Assembly (NCBI GenBank): GCA_000585055.1
Contig: JEMX01000097.1
Span: 33,809 to 97,808, forward strand
Direction of reading: 5' to 3'
DNA from: Candidatus Accumulibacter appositus
GTDB lineage: Bacteria; Pseudomonadota; Gammaproteobacteria; Burkholderiales; Rhodocyclaceae
Length of the DNA stretch: 64,000 nucleotides
Shown: piece by piece, positions 28,929 through 36,726 of the stretch
How the letters are laid out: each line of letters begins with the position of its first letter
Position numbering within the stretch: the first letter of the stretch is position 1
Translations under genes and position numbers: made by a program
Notes under the pieces: generated by a model
Told to the model about the DNA's origin: nothing
Databases searched by the model: none
The model's input: only the letters and a program-made list of their open reading frames with translations

Positions 28929-30157
28929 GGGGCAACCTTCAACAACAGCAGCATGCCGGGAAGCGCCAACCCGAAGCACAGAAAAAAGAAACCGACCCAG
29001 CCCAGCGACTCGACCAGCGCACCCGCGGTGGCGTTGATGAAAGTCCGAGGAACGGCCGCCAGGCTGGTAAACAAGGCGAACTGGGTGGCCGTAAACGCCG
29101 GGTTGGTGGCGCGCGCGATGAAAGCCGTGAATGCCGCAGTGCCCAGACCGACGCCCAGATACTCGGCAGCAATGACGCTCGCCAGCGCCAGCCGATCGAT
29201 GCCATCGATGTTTGTCTGCACGCCGCGCCAGGCCAACCAGGCGAAACCTAGAATCGTCGCCATCTGCACCACGCCGAACAGCCACAGCGCGCGGTTGATG
29301 CCCAGGCGGACCATCCACAGACCGCCGAGCAGACCGCCGAATACCGCCGGCCACAAACCGGCGTGTTTGGCGATCACACCTATGTCGGTCATGCTGTAGC
29401 CGAGATCGAGGTAGAACGGCGTAGACAGGCTGGTGGCCAGCGAATCACCAAGTTTGTAGAGGAAGATGAAGCCGAGGACCAGCATCGCCCCCTGCCAACC
29501 CTTGCGGCCAATGAACTCGTGAAAGGGTTCGACAACCGCTGCGCGCAGGGTCTTCGGTGCCGCTACCGCGAGCGGTTCGTCGACCAGCAGCACCATCACC
29601 ATCCCGGGCACCATGAAGGCGGCGGTAATCCAGAACACCTGCGCCCAGGGAATCAGGTCGGCGAGAATCAGCGACAGCGATCCTGGCACCAGTCCGGCGA
29701 TCCGGTAAGCGTTGACATGTACGGCATTGCCAAGCCCGAGCTCGTTGTCGCGGAGAATTTCGCGGCGGAAGGCATCCAGGGCGACATCCTGCGTCGCCGA
29801 AAGAAAAGCCAGGGCCACCGACAGCCAGATCACCGGTGTCAGATCGGTCGACGGCGAGAACCCGCCGAGCAGGCCAATCGACAACAGCAGACCGATCTGC
29901 GAGAGCAGCATCCAGCCACGCCGGCGACCAAGTGGCAGGCGATAGCGATCGAGCAGCGGCGCCCAGAGGAACTTCCAGGTGTAGGGAAACTGGATCAGCG
30001 CGAAGAAACCGATGACCTTGAGATCGACCCCGTCGCTGCGCAGCCAGGCCGGTAGCAGGTTCAGCAAGAGGTAAAGCGGCAGGCCTGAGCTGAAACCGGT
30101 GAACACACAGATCATCATCCGCCGCGTAAGCAGCAGGCGCAGCCACTCAGGCGTCAA
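28895..30157 (-). CDS. ampG: AmpG-family muropeptide/anhydromuropeptide transporter (MFS)
   Basis: A 420-residue MFS protein with about twelve membrane segments. The N-terminal stretch FTGFSSGLPLYLLLNLLPAWLRSDGVDLKVIGFFALIQFPYTWKFLWAPLLDRY closely follows the AmpG pattern (GFASGLPL... PY..KFLWAP..DR). AmpG imports GlcNAc-anhydromuropeptides for cell-wall recycling. The start is a TTG that overlaps the metW stop as TTGA; an internal ATG (codon 14) would cut into the first conserved block, so TTG is preferred. Its position inside a methionine operon is unusual. Confidence 0.88.
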   Translation of the reverse strand: MTPEWLRLLLTRRMMICVFTGFSSGLPLYLLLNLLPAWLRSDGVDLKVIGFFALIQFPYTWKFLWAPLLDRYRLPLGRRRGWMLLSQIGLLLSIGLLGGFSPSTDLTPVIWLSVALAFLSATQDVALDAFRREILRDNELGLGNAVHVNAYRIAGLVPGSLSLILADLIPWAQVFWITAAFMVPGMVMVLLVDEPLAVAAPKTLRAAVVEPFHEFIGRKGWQGAMLVLGFIFLYKLGDSLATSLSTPFYLDLGYSMTDIGVIAKHAGLWPAVFGGLLGGLWMVRLGINRALWLFGVVQMATILGFAWLAWRGVQTNIDGIDRLALASVIAAEYLGVGLGTAAFTAFIARATNPAFTATQFALFTSLAAVPRTFINATAGALVESLGWVGFFFLCFGLALPGMLLLLKVAPWNETTASPRG

Positions 30158-30777
30158 GATTTGCGTCCGAGCCGATAGAAAGCCAAACTGCCATTGAGGT
30201 TGGGGTCGTCTGCCACCTCCCGGCCGGCTTCGTCGAATGCCAGGCGCTCACGAATCTGGATGCCGAGCCGACCACACAGGTCTTCGAAATCGACGATCGT
30301 GAAGAAGCGCACATTTGGCGTATCGAACCAGTCGTAGGGCAGATCCTCGGACACCGGCATATGCCCGGCGGCAATCGCCGCGCGGTTGCTACGGTAAGCG
30401 AAGTTGGGGAAGCTGACCACCGCTTCGGCGGCGACGCGCAGCATCTCGGTGAGAATGCGCTCGGTGGTGTGCATCGTCTGCAAGGCCTGCGAAATGATCG
30501 CCCGATCGAAGGAATGGTCTTCGAAGCCAAGCAGCCCCGATTCGATATTCATCTGGATCACGTCGACACCGTTGCGAATACAGGCGAGAACGCTTTCCGG
30601 GTCGATTTCGACGCCATAGCCGGTCACATCGCGGGTCTCGTCGAGATAACGCAGCAGCCTGCCGTCACCGCAACCGAGGTCGAGAACGTGCTCGCCGGGT
30701 TGCAACCAGTTGGCGATCACCGCGAAGTCGAAGCGCTCGCGTTGCTCTGCCTTGACTCTCCTCTCCTGCTCGGTCAT
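30154..30777 (-). CDS. metW: Methionine biosynthesis protein MetW
   Basis: A 207-residue Rossmann methyltransferase-like protein. [25 protein letters not shown] is SAM-binding motif I, followed by GYGVEID and the family-typical [14 protein letters not shown] and [12 protein letters not shown]. MetW is encoded with metX in many proteobacteria and is needed for full acyl-homoserine synthesis, apparently by acting on MetX. Start and stop overlap both neighbours by four bases (ATGA with metX; TTGA with ampG). Confidence 0.95.
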   Translation of the reverse strand: MTEQERRVKAEQRERFDFAVIANWLQPGEHVLDLGCGDGRLLRYLDETRDVTGYGVEIDPESVLACIRNGVDVIQMNIESGLLGFEDHSFDRAIISQALQTMHTTERILTEMLRVAAEAVVSFPNFAYRSNRAAIAAGHMPVSEDLPYDWFDTPNVRFFTIVDFEDLCGRLGIQIRERLAFDEAGREVADDPNLNGSLAFYRLGRKS

Positions 30778-31901
30778 ATGGCGATGTTTCCCAGATAGGC
30801 GCGCAGCAGTGCATGGTAGTGCTGGTCGTCGAGCAGGAAGGAATCGTGACCGGCGTCACAGTCAATCTCGGCGTACACGACGCGCAGGCGATTATCCAGT
30901 AGCGCGAAAACGATTTCCCGCGAACGCGACGGCGCAAAACGCCAGTCGGTCGAAAAGCTGGCGACGAAGAACCTCGCCTTGGCGCGAGCCAGAGCGCTTG
31001 GCAGATGGCCGGCGTAGGCGTAGGCGGGGTCGAAGTAATCGAGCGCCTTGGTCATCATCAGATAGGTGTTGGCGTCGAAGAAAGCGGCGAATTTGTTACC
31101 CTGGTAGCGCAGGTAGGATTCGATTTCGAAGTCCACGTCGTAGCTGAACTTGTGCTCACCGTGACGCAGTTGCCGACCAAATTTCTCGGCCATCTGGCTA
31201 TCCGAGAGATAGGTGATATGGCCGACCATGCGCGCCAGCCGCAGGCCGCGCGTCGGCAGGACACCGTGTTCGGCGTAATAGCCGCCATGAAAGTCCGGAT
31301 CGGAAATGATTGCCTGCCGCGCCACCTCGTTGAAGGCGATGTTCTGCGCCGACAGTTTGGGTGCCGAAGCGATGACCATCGCGTGCCGAATGCGATCGGG
31401 GAATTGCAGCGACCATTCGAGTGCCTGCATGCCACCGAGGCTACCGCCGAGCACTGCCGCCCAGGTTTCAATGCCGAGATGATCGGCCAGCCTGGCCTGC
31501 GCGGCCACCCAGTCCTCAACAGTGACCAGGGGAAAATCAGCGCCGTAGCGTTTGCCGGTCTCGGGCCTGATCGACAGCGGCCCGGTCGAACCATAGCAGC
31601 CGCCCAGGTTGTTGACGCCGATGACGAAGAAGCGGTTGGTGTCGAGCGGTTTGCCGGGTCCGACCAGATTGTCCCACCAGCCGATGTTCTCCGGATCATC
31701 GCCATAGAAACCGGCGACGTGGTGACTGCCCGCCAGCGCGTGGCAGACCAGCACGGCATTGGAATGCGAGGCATTAAGCGTGCCATAGGTTTCATAGGCC
31801 AGCTCGAAGCCGGGCAGCACGGCGCCGCTCTTCAGCGTCAACGGCGTGTCGAAGCGCACGCACTGCGGAGTAACGAGGCCGACGGAGTTCTCTGGTGACA
31901 T
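30774..31901 (-). CDS. metX: Homoserine O-acyltransferase MetX
   Basis: Acylates homoserine in the first dedicated step of methionine synthesis. The 375-residue alpha/beta hydrolase has the nucleophile elbow GGSLGG (S154), [11 protein letters not shown] (oxyanion region) and the C-terminal Asp/His of the triad in [11 protein letters not shown] and DAGHDSF. Whether the donor is acetyl-CoA or succinyl-CoA cannot be told by eye; many betaproteobacterial MetX proteins use succinyl-CoA. A leader of about 130 bases carries a SAM-II riboswitch and an intrinsic terminator, so the gene should be shut off when SAM is plentiful. It is followed by metW, ampG and a uracil glycosylase gene. Confidence 0.96.
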   Translation of the reverse strand: MSPENSVGLVTPQCVRFDTPLTLKSGAVLPGFELAYETYGTLNASHSNAVLVCHALAGSHHVAGFYGDDPENIGWWDNLVGPGKPLDTNRFFVIGVNNLGGCYGSTGPLSIRPETGKRYGADFPLVTVEDWVAAQARLADHLGIETWAAVLGGSLGGMQALEWSLQFPDRIRHAMVIASAPKLSAQNIAFNEVARQAIISDPDFHGGYYAEHGVLPTRGLRLARMVGHITYLSDSQMAEKFGRQLRHGEHKFSYDVDFEIESYLRYQGNKFAAFFDANTYLMMTKALDYFDPAYAYAGHLPSALARAKARFFVASFSTDWRFAPSRSREIVFALLDNRLRVVYAEIDCDAGHDSFLLDDQHYHALLRAYLGNIAI

Positions 31902-31933
31902 CGCGATGCTAGGGGTAACCGAGGCAGAAGAAG

Positions 31934-31968
31934 AAAAAAAACCCAGTCAGCGAGCAAGGCGGACTGGG
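31934..31968 (-). terminator. metX: Intrinsic terminator in the metX leader (attenuator)
   Basis: On the minus strand CCCAGTC pairs with GACTGGG across a 13-base loop and is followed by eight T residues. It lies between the SAM-II element and the metX start, 33 bases before the ATG, where termination would block the whole operon. Confidence 0.88.
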
Positions 31969-31977
31969 CGTGCCGCG

Positions 31978-32028
31978 CTTTAGCCGTATTTATAAGGCGC
32001 CCGCAAGCTGATCGTTCAAATCGGCGCC
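31978..32028 (-). promoter_or_regulatory. SAM-II (SAM-alpha) riboswitch upstream of metX
   Basis: Reading on the minus strand: GGCGCC-GATTTGAACG, then CTTGCGG-GCGCC, then ATAAATACGGCTAAAG. The P1 stem GGCGCC/GGCGCC, the GATTT run in loop 1, the GC-rich return strand, and the ATAAA...GCTAAA segment that closes the pseudoknot all match the SAM-II consensus as I know it from alphaproteobacterial metX leaders. The total length of about 51 bases is right. It begins a few bases after the predicted transcription start and ends ten bases before the terminator stem. Confidence 0.85.
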
Positions 32029-32038
32029 AAGGCCGCGA

Positions 32039-32067
32039 AAGTTACCTGCAGCCTGCGTAAAAGTCAA
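32039..32067 (-). promoter_or_regulatory. metX: Sigma-70 promoter of the metX operon
   Basis: TTGACT (5 of 6) at 32062-32067 and TAACTT (3 of 6) at 32039-32044 are separated by exactly 17 bases. Transcription would start near 32032, just ahead of the riboswitch. The -35 lies two bases past the end of ptsI. Confidence 0.6.
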
Positions 32068-32068
32068 T

Positions 32069-33811
32069 TCAGGCGTTGAGTTTCTCCAGCTGCTCGCGAA
32101 TCTTCCCCGGCTCCTCGTGGCGCAGCAAGCGGCGAACGATGGGTGCCAGTTCGGCGCAATTGCTCTGCATGATGCGTTGCTTGACCGACAGAATCTGTGC
32201 CGGATGCATCGAAAACTGGCGCAGACCCATGCCCAGCAGCAAGCGCGTCAGCAAGGGATCGCCGGCCAGTTCGCCGCAGATCGAAACCGGGATGTGCACC
32301 TTTTCGGCATTGGCGATGGTGTGTGCCAGCAGCATCAGGACCGCCGGATGCAGCGGATCGTAAAGATGCGCCACCTGTTCGTCGCTACGATCGATGGCCA
32401 GGGTGTACTGGATCAGGTCATTGGTCCCGATCGACAGGAAATGCAGGCGGCGCAGAAAGAGGCCGACCGCCAGCGCGGCAGCCGGGATCTCGATCATCGC
32501 GCCGACCTCAATCTCCTCGTCGAAAAGACACTTCTCGCCGCGCAAGCTCGACTTCGCCCGTTCGATCGCCGCCAGCGTCTGGTCGATTTCGTGCGCCTGC
32601 GAAAGCATCGGAATCAGCAACTTGATCTTGCCGAACTGCGATGCCCGCAAGATGGCGCGCAACTGCGTCTGGAACATCTTCGATTCGGCCAGCGACAAGC
32701 GGATCGCGCGCAGGCCAAGCGCCGGATTGCTTTGCATGCGATCACCGGCCACTTTCTCCGGATGCAGGTCCTTGTCGTAACCGAGATCGAAAGTACGGAT
32801 GGTGACCGGCCTCCCCCCCATGCCGGTGACCACCGCTCGGTAGGCCTCGAACTGTTCGTCCTCGGTCGGCATGTCGCCGCGATCGAGAAACAGGAATTCG
32901 GTGCGGAACAGGCCGATGCCTTCGGCACCGCCGTCGAGCGCATTGGCGACATCGCCCGGCAGCTCGATATTGGCGTGCAGCGCGATATCTACGCCGTCGA
33001 GGGTCGACGACTTGGCCGTCTTGAGTCGGCGGAGCTTCGTGCGTTCGAGCTCGATCTGACTTTTTCGCAGACGATATTCGTCGAGAATACGCGCATCGGG
33101 GTTGACGATCAGCACGCCGCGGGTGCCGTCGACAATCAGGTTTTCCTTGTCGCGAATCAGCTGCCGCGCATTGTGCAGACCAAGCACCGCAGGAATGCGC
33201 AGGCTGCGCGCGAGAATCGCCGTATGCGAGGTCGAACCGCCGACGTCGGTGACGAAGGCCGCAAAATGATGCTCCTTGTAAGCGATGACGTCAGCCGGTG
33301 AGAGATCGTGCGCAACGACGATCAGATCCTCTTCCTTGACTCCCTTGCCGGTACGCATCGCCATCCGGCCGGGCTGCCCGACGAGTTCCTTGATCACCCG
33401 CTCGACGACCTGGCGCACGTCGTAGCTGCGCTCGCGCAGATACTGATCTTCGAAGCTCTCGAACTGACCTACCAGCACGTCCATCTGCTGCACCAGTGCC
33501 CATTCGGCGTTGCAGCGACGTTCGCGAATCAGCTGCTTGGGAGTCTCGGCAAGCTCCGGGTCAGCAAGAATCATCGAATGCAGGTCAATGAAGGCGCCGA
33601 ATTCGCCTGGCGAATGCTGCATCCGCTCCTTCAGGCTGGCAAATTCCTCGTGAACCCTGAGCAGCGCCTCCTCGAAGCGCGCCACCTCTTTATCTACCTG
33701 GCGGGGAGCGATGACCAGGTGCGACACCTCGAGCGTCGCATGCGACATCAGACGTGCCTTGCCGATCGCGATACCGCCGGAAACCGGCAGGCCATGTAAA
33801 GTAAAACTCAT
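32069..33811 (-). CDS. ptsI: Phosphoenolpyruvate-protein phosphotransferase (PTS enzyme I)
   Basis: Transfers phosphate from PEP to HPr. The 580 residues include the phospho-His loop GGSTSHTAILARSL (H196), the PEP-binding block GIGLFRTEFLFLDR, and the C-terminal SIGTNDLIQYTLAIDR and CGELAGDP with the catalytic Cys. Start set at ATG 33811 (MSFTLHGLPVSGGIAIG), the usual EI N-terminus; codons upstream to 33871 are open but lie in the repeat region. It follows ptsH with a 43-base gap. No sugar-specific EIIBC is seen nearby, so a regulatory PTS is likely. Confidence 0.95.
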   Translation of the reverse strand: MSFTLHGLPVSGGIAIGKARLMSHATLEVSHLVIAPRQVDKEVARFEEALLRVHEEFASLKERMQHSPGEFGAFIDLHSMILADPELAETPKQLIRERRCNAEWALVQQMDVLVGQFESFEDQYLRERSYDVRQVVERVIKELVGQPGRMAMRTGKGVKEEDLIVVAHDLSPADVIAYKEHHFAAFVTDVGGSTSHTAILARSLRIPAVLGLHNARQLIRDKENLIVDGTRGVLIVNPDARILDEYRLRKSQIELERTKLRRLKTAKSSTLDGVDIALHANIELPGDVANALDGGAEGIGLFRTEFLFLDRGDMPTEDEQFEAYRAVVTGMGGRPVTIRTFDLGYDKDLHPEKVAGDRMQSNPALGLRAIRLSLAESKMFQTQLRAILRASQFGKIKLLIPMLSQAHEIDQTLAAIERAKSSLRGEKCLFDEEIEVGAMIEIPAAALAVGLFLRRLHFLSIGTNDLIQYTLAIDRSDEQVAHLYDPLHPAVLMLLAHTIANAEKVHIPVSICGELAGDPLLTRLLLGMGLRQFSMHPAQILSVKQRIMQSNCAELAPIVRRLLRHEEPGKIREQLEKLNA

Positions 33812-33835
33812 GATCGATCCACTCGGCTCACCGCC

Positions 33836-33862
33836 TTCACTCCACGCACTCCGTTCACTCCG
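33836..33862 (+). repeat. 9-bp tandem repeat, three degenerate units, at the ptsH-ptsI junction
   Basis: TTCACTCCA, CGCACTCCG, TTCACTCCG in direct tandem. The block covers the last codons of ptsH and the start of the gap before ptsI, so unit gain or loss would alter the HPr C-terminus or the ptsI leader. Confidence 0.75.
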
Positions 33863-34124
33863 CCTCGCCAAATTTGCTGGCGACCAGCGCGAGAATGGCC
33901 TCGCTGGCCGCCTGCTCGTCGCTGCCCGTGGTCTCGACGATCACCGTCGAACCTTTGCCTGCGGCCAGCATCATCACCCCCATGATGCTCTTGGCGTTGA
34001 TGCGGCGCGCGCCCTTCTCCATCCACACGTCGCTGTCGAAGCTGCTGGCGAGCTGCGTCAGCTTGGCCGAGGCACGCGCGTGCAGACCCAGTTTATTGAG
34101 AATCGCCGTTTCGGCACGTACCAT
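33855..34124 (-). CDS. ptsH: Phosphocarrier protein HPr
   Basis: An 89-residue HPr. H15 in GLHARAS is the phosphoryl acceptor and S46 in NAKSIMG is at the position phosphorylated by HPr kinase HprK. It sits between the EIIA-Man gene and ptsI, the standard betaproteobacterial order. Its C-terminus overlaps a 9-bp tandem repeat. hprK and the ptsN gene are not in the window. Confidence 0.96.
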   Translation of the reverse strand: MVRAETAILNKLGLHARASAKLTQLASSFDSDVWMEKGARRINAKSIMGVMMLAAGKGSTVIVETTGSDEQAASEAILALVASKFGEAE

Positions 34125-34149
34125 GCGGGCCTCCGATCGTCGTCAGCAA

Positions 34150-34539
34150 CTAGGGCGTCGGCAGCTTGATCACGCCGTCGTGAGCACCGCTGACCGCTTT
34201 CTGAAGAAGAATGTCCATGCCCTTGTCGCGATAAGTCAGTGCGCGCAGCAGCATCGGCAGGCTGAGGCCGGAAACACCCTCGACGTGGCCGGACTGGAGC
34301 AATTTGAGCGCCAGATTGGCCGGTGTCGCGCCAAATATGTCGGTCATTACCACCACCCCCTGACCTCCATCGACTTCCTTGAGCAGCAAGCGTGCGCGCG
34401 GCAGGATATCGAGCGGATCATCCTGCGGCGCCACGCCGAGTTGTGCAATCAATGGCGGACGCTTGTTGAGGACGTGACAAGCATTCTGGATCAGGCTTTC
34501 GCCAAAGCAGCCATGGGTTATCAGAAGAATGCCGATCAT
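34150..34539 (-). CDS. PTS mannose-family EIIA component
   Basis: A 129-residue stand-alone EIIA of the mannose/fructose family, with phospho-acceptor H9 in LLITHGCFGESL and the typical VVMTDIFGATPANLAL motif. No EIIB, EIIC or EIID partner is encoded nearby. In beta- and gammaproteobacteria such lone EIIA-Man proteins with HPr and EI usually act in regulation (with HprK and PtsN) rather than sugar uptake. It precedes ptsH by 25 bases on the same strand. Confidence 0.9.
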   Translation of the reverse strand: MIGILLITHGCFGESLIQNACHVLNKRPPLIAQLGVAPQDDPLDILPRARLLLKEVDGGQGVVVMTDIFGATPANLALKLLQSGHVEGVSGLSLPMLLRALTYRDKGMDILLQKAVSGAHDGVIKLPTP

Positions 34540-34618
34540 TACACCCCCTCGTCAAAGCAGGCCGCCATTCTAAGCGATTCCGCGCCTCCGGGCACTGTCC
34601 ACGGCTGCGGCGCCGCGC

Positions 34619-35656
34619 TCAGGGAAGCACTTCGAGCGCTGGCGGCTGGCCGCCGACGTAGTCAAGGCGAGCATGCAGCGCCCGGCTGACCTGTAGCCGA
34701 CCTTCGGCATCGACCCTGAGCACCTGCTCCAACTGCAACACGCGCGCCAGGCGCGGCCAGTCGGCGCCGGCAATGAACAAGGGCTTGGAGGCGACATCAG
34801 AAAGCATCCCGGCAGCGGGGCGGGCGCTGACCAGCACGCTCAGTGCCTGCGTATGGGTCACCGGCTGAGCACTACGAGGGTCGAGCAGGTGGCAGTAGCG
34901 CCGGCCGTGGCTCTCGAAATAGCGTTGGTAGTCGCCCGAGGTGCCAATCGCCTCGCCGTCGTCGAGTTCGACGGTCGCCAGCGGACCCGGCTGACGCGGG
35001 TGCTGGATACCGACCCGCCAGCGCTCACCGTTCTTGCTGCCCAGCGCCAGAACATTTCCACCAATGTTGATCAACGCATTATGTACGCCCTGCACCTTGA
35101 GAAGACGCGCCGCGCGGTCCAGCGCCACCCCCTTGAGGTAGCCGCCAAAGTCGAGCGCCAGCATGGCGTTGCGACTACTGACCTGCAATTTGTCGAGTTG
35201 CAGATCGGCGATCCCGGGTCGCGCCGCTCGCCAGGCAGCCAGCGCGCCGGCATCGGGCAAGCTGGCTGGCAACTGGTCGGACTGAAAACCCCACAGCGCG
35301 ATCAGGGCGCCGATGCCGGGATCGAAAAGCCCTTCGCTGAGCCGCGAAAAACGCTGCGCGTCGGCCAGCAGGCCGGCCATTTCCGGCGTCACCGTGAGCG
35401 ATCGGCCAGCGGTCAGTGCCTGATTCAGGCGACTCAGTTCGGAAGGCTGCCAGGCGTGATAGCTGCGGTGCAGACGGTCGAATTCACGCAGCACGGCCGC
35501 CGCTGCGGGGCGTGCCTCGGCCTCGGCAAGGCCGGCAATCAAGACCTCGACACGGGTACCGAAGACGAAGGCCTGCTGCTGGTACAGCGGCGCCCGGCCG
35601 CAGGCCGCAAGAAGACAGGCCAGCGCGAAGAGGAGGATTAGGCGGCGGCCACGCAC
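34619..35656 (-). CDS. apbE: FAD:protein FMN transferase ApbE (lipoprotein)
   Basis: Attaches FMN covalently to threonine in periplasmic flavoproteins such as NqrB/C or RnfG. The 345-residue precursor has a lipobox LLAAC (C19). YHAWQPSELSRLN near residue 70, ALDFGGYLKGVALDRAARLL and NIGGNVLALG are family blocks, and SGDYQRYFESHGRRYCHLLDPRSAQPV carries the nucleotide-binding part. The C-terminal SDVASKPLFIAG has the catalytic Asp in a slightly changed setting (usual A-D-ALAT). It starts at a GTG overlapping the gshB stop by 19 bases. Targets are not encoded in the window. Confidence 0.9.
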   Translation of the reverse strand: MRGRRLILLFALACLLAACGRAPLYQQQAFVFGTRVEVLIAGLAEAEARPAAAAVLREFDRLHRSYHAWQPSELSRLNQALTAGRSLTVTPEMAGLLADAQRFSRLSEGLFDPGIGALIALWGFQSDQLPASLPDAGALAAWRAARPGIADLQLDKLQVSSRNAMLALDFGGYLKGVALDRAARLLKVQGVHNALINIGGNVLALGSKNGERWRVGIQHPRQPGPLATVELDDGEAIGTSGDYQRYFESHGRRYCHLLDPRSAQPVTHTQALSVLVSARPAAGMLSDVASKPLFIAGADWPRLARVLQLEQVLRVDAEGRLQVSRALHARLDYVGGQPPALEVLP

Positions 35657-36591
35657 GCACGTTCCAGCGCCACCACGAACAGCTCGGCGGCGTCAAAACC
35701 GGTCTGCTCGGCAATTTCCACGATGCACGTCGGGCTGGTGATGTTGATCTCGGTCAGCCAGTCGCCGATCACGTCGAGACCGACGAAGAACAAACCGCGC
35801 GCCGCCAATAGCGGCGCCAGCGTGGTCGCGATCTCGCGGTCGCGCGCGCTCAGTTCGCGGGCCACGCCACGGCCGCCGACGGCGAGATTGCCGCGCGTCT
35901 CGCCAGCTTTTGGAATGCGTGCCAGGCAGTAGGGAACGACTTCGCCGCCAACGATCAGAATGCGCTTGTCGCCGTCGACGATCTCCGGAATGTAGCGCTG
36001 GGCAATCACCGTACGTGCGCCATTGTGCGTCAAGGTCTCGACGATCACGTTGCGATTCGGATCATCGTGACGAACGCGGAAGACGCCAGTCCCACCCATT
36101 CCATCGAGCGGCTTGACGATCGTATCCCGCTCGAGATCGATGAAGGCCTGGATCAACGCGGGAACACGGGCGACCACCCCAGGTACCGCAAATTGCGGAA
36201 ATTCAGCCACCGACAACTTCTCGGAATGATCGCGCAGGGCACGCGGCCGATTGAAAACGCGCGCACCCTCGGCCTCGGCGCGCTCAAGCAGCCAGGTGCT
36301 GGTCACGTACTCGGCATCGAAGGGTGGATCCTTGCGCATCATCACGGCGGCGAAATCGCGCAGCGCAACGACATGGCGATCAACCTCGACGAACCAGTCA
36401 TCATCGTCGGCGAGCATTTCCAGATGCACCGCTTCGGCACAGACCCCATGCAGCGCCGACCAGTGAATCGCCGATTGCTGCACTGCCCACACCGCGTGCC
36501 CGGCCGCCTGCGCGGCGCGCATCAAGGCGATGCTGGTGTCCTTGTACGCTTTCAGTGAAGGCAAGGGATCGACGACAAATGCTAGACGCAT
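35638..36591 (-). CDS. gshB: Glutathione synthetase
   Basis: ATP-grasp enzyme joining gamma-glutamylcysteine and glycine. The 317 residues are normal for the family. PLPSLKAYKDTSIALMRAA opens the protein, FNRPRALRDHSEKLSVAEFP is the substrate region, and VKPLDGMGGTGVFRV the ATP-binding part; NITSPTCIVEIAEQTGF near the end contains the metal-binding Asn/Glu. A GGAGGAG sequence precedes the ATG. It is followed by apbE with a short overlap. gshA is not in view. Confidence 0.95.
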   Translation of the reverse strand: MRLAFVVDPLPSLKAYKDTSIALMRAAQAAGHAVWAVQQSAIHWSALHGVCAEAVHLEMLADDDDWFVEVDRHVVALRDFAAVMMRKDPPFDAEYVTSTWLLERAEAEGARVFNRPRALRDHSEKLSVAEFPQFAVPGVVARVPALIQAFIDLERDTIVKPLDGMGGTGVFRVRHDDPNRNVIVETLTHNGARTVIAQRYIPEIVDGDKRILIVGGEVVPYCLARIPKAGETRGNLAVGGRGVARELSARDREIATTLAPLLAARGLFFVGLDVIGDWLTEINITSPTCIVEIAEQTGFDAAELFVVALERACVAAA

Positions 36592-36726
36592 GATAGTTGC
36601 TCCTCCAGGGGTGCCGTGCGTTCGCGCCAGCGAAGCGGCATTTGTACGAGCCGGGCGACGACCCGGTAGGTGCCGACACCGCTCGGCGCTGCTGCGGCAA
36701 GCGACGCCAAGCTTTGATCCGCGATC

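Noticed and set aside
28929..29354. Upstream extension of the uracil glycosylase frame
   Set aside because: It lies fully inside ampG in another frame and reads as Arg/Gly-rich shadow; the GTG at 28928 has a ribosome site.
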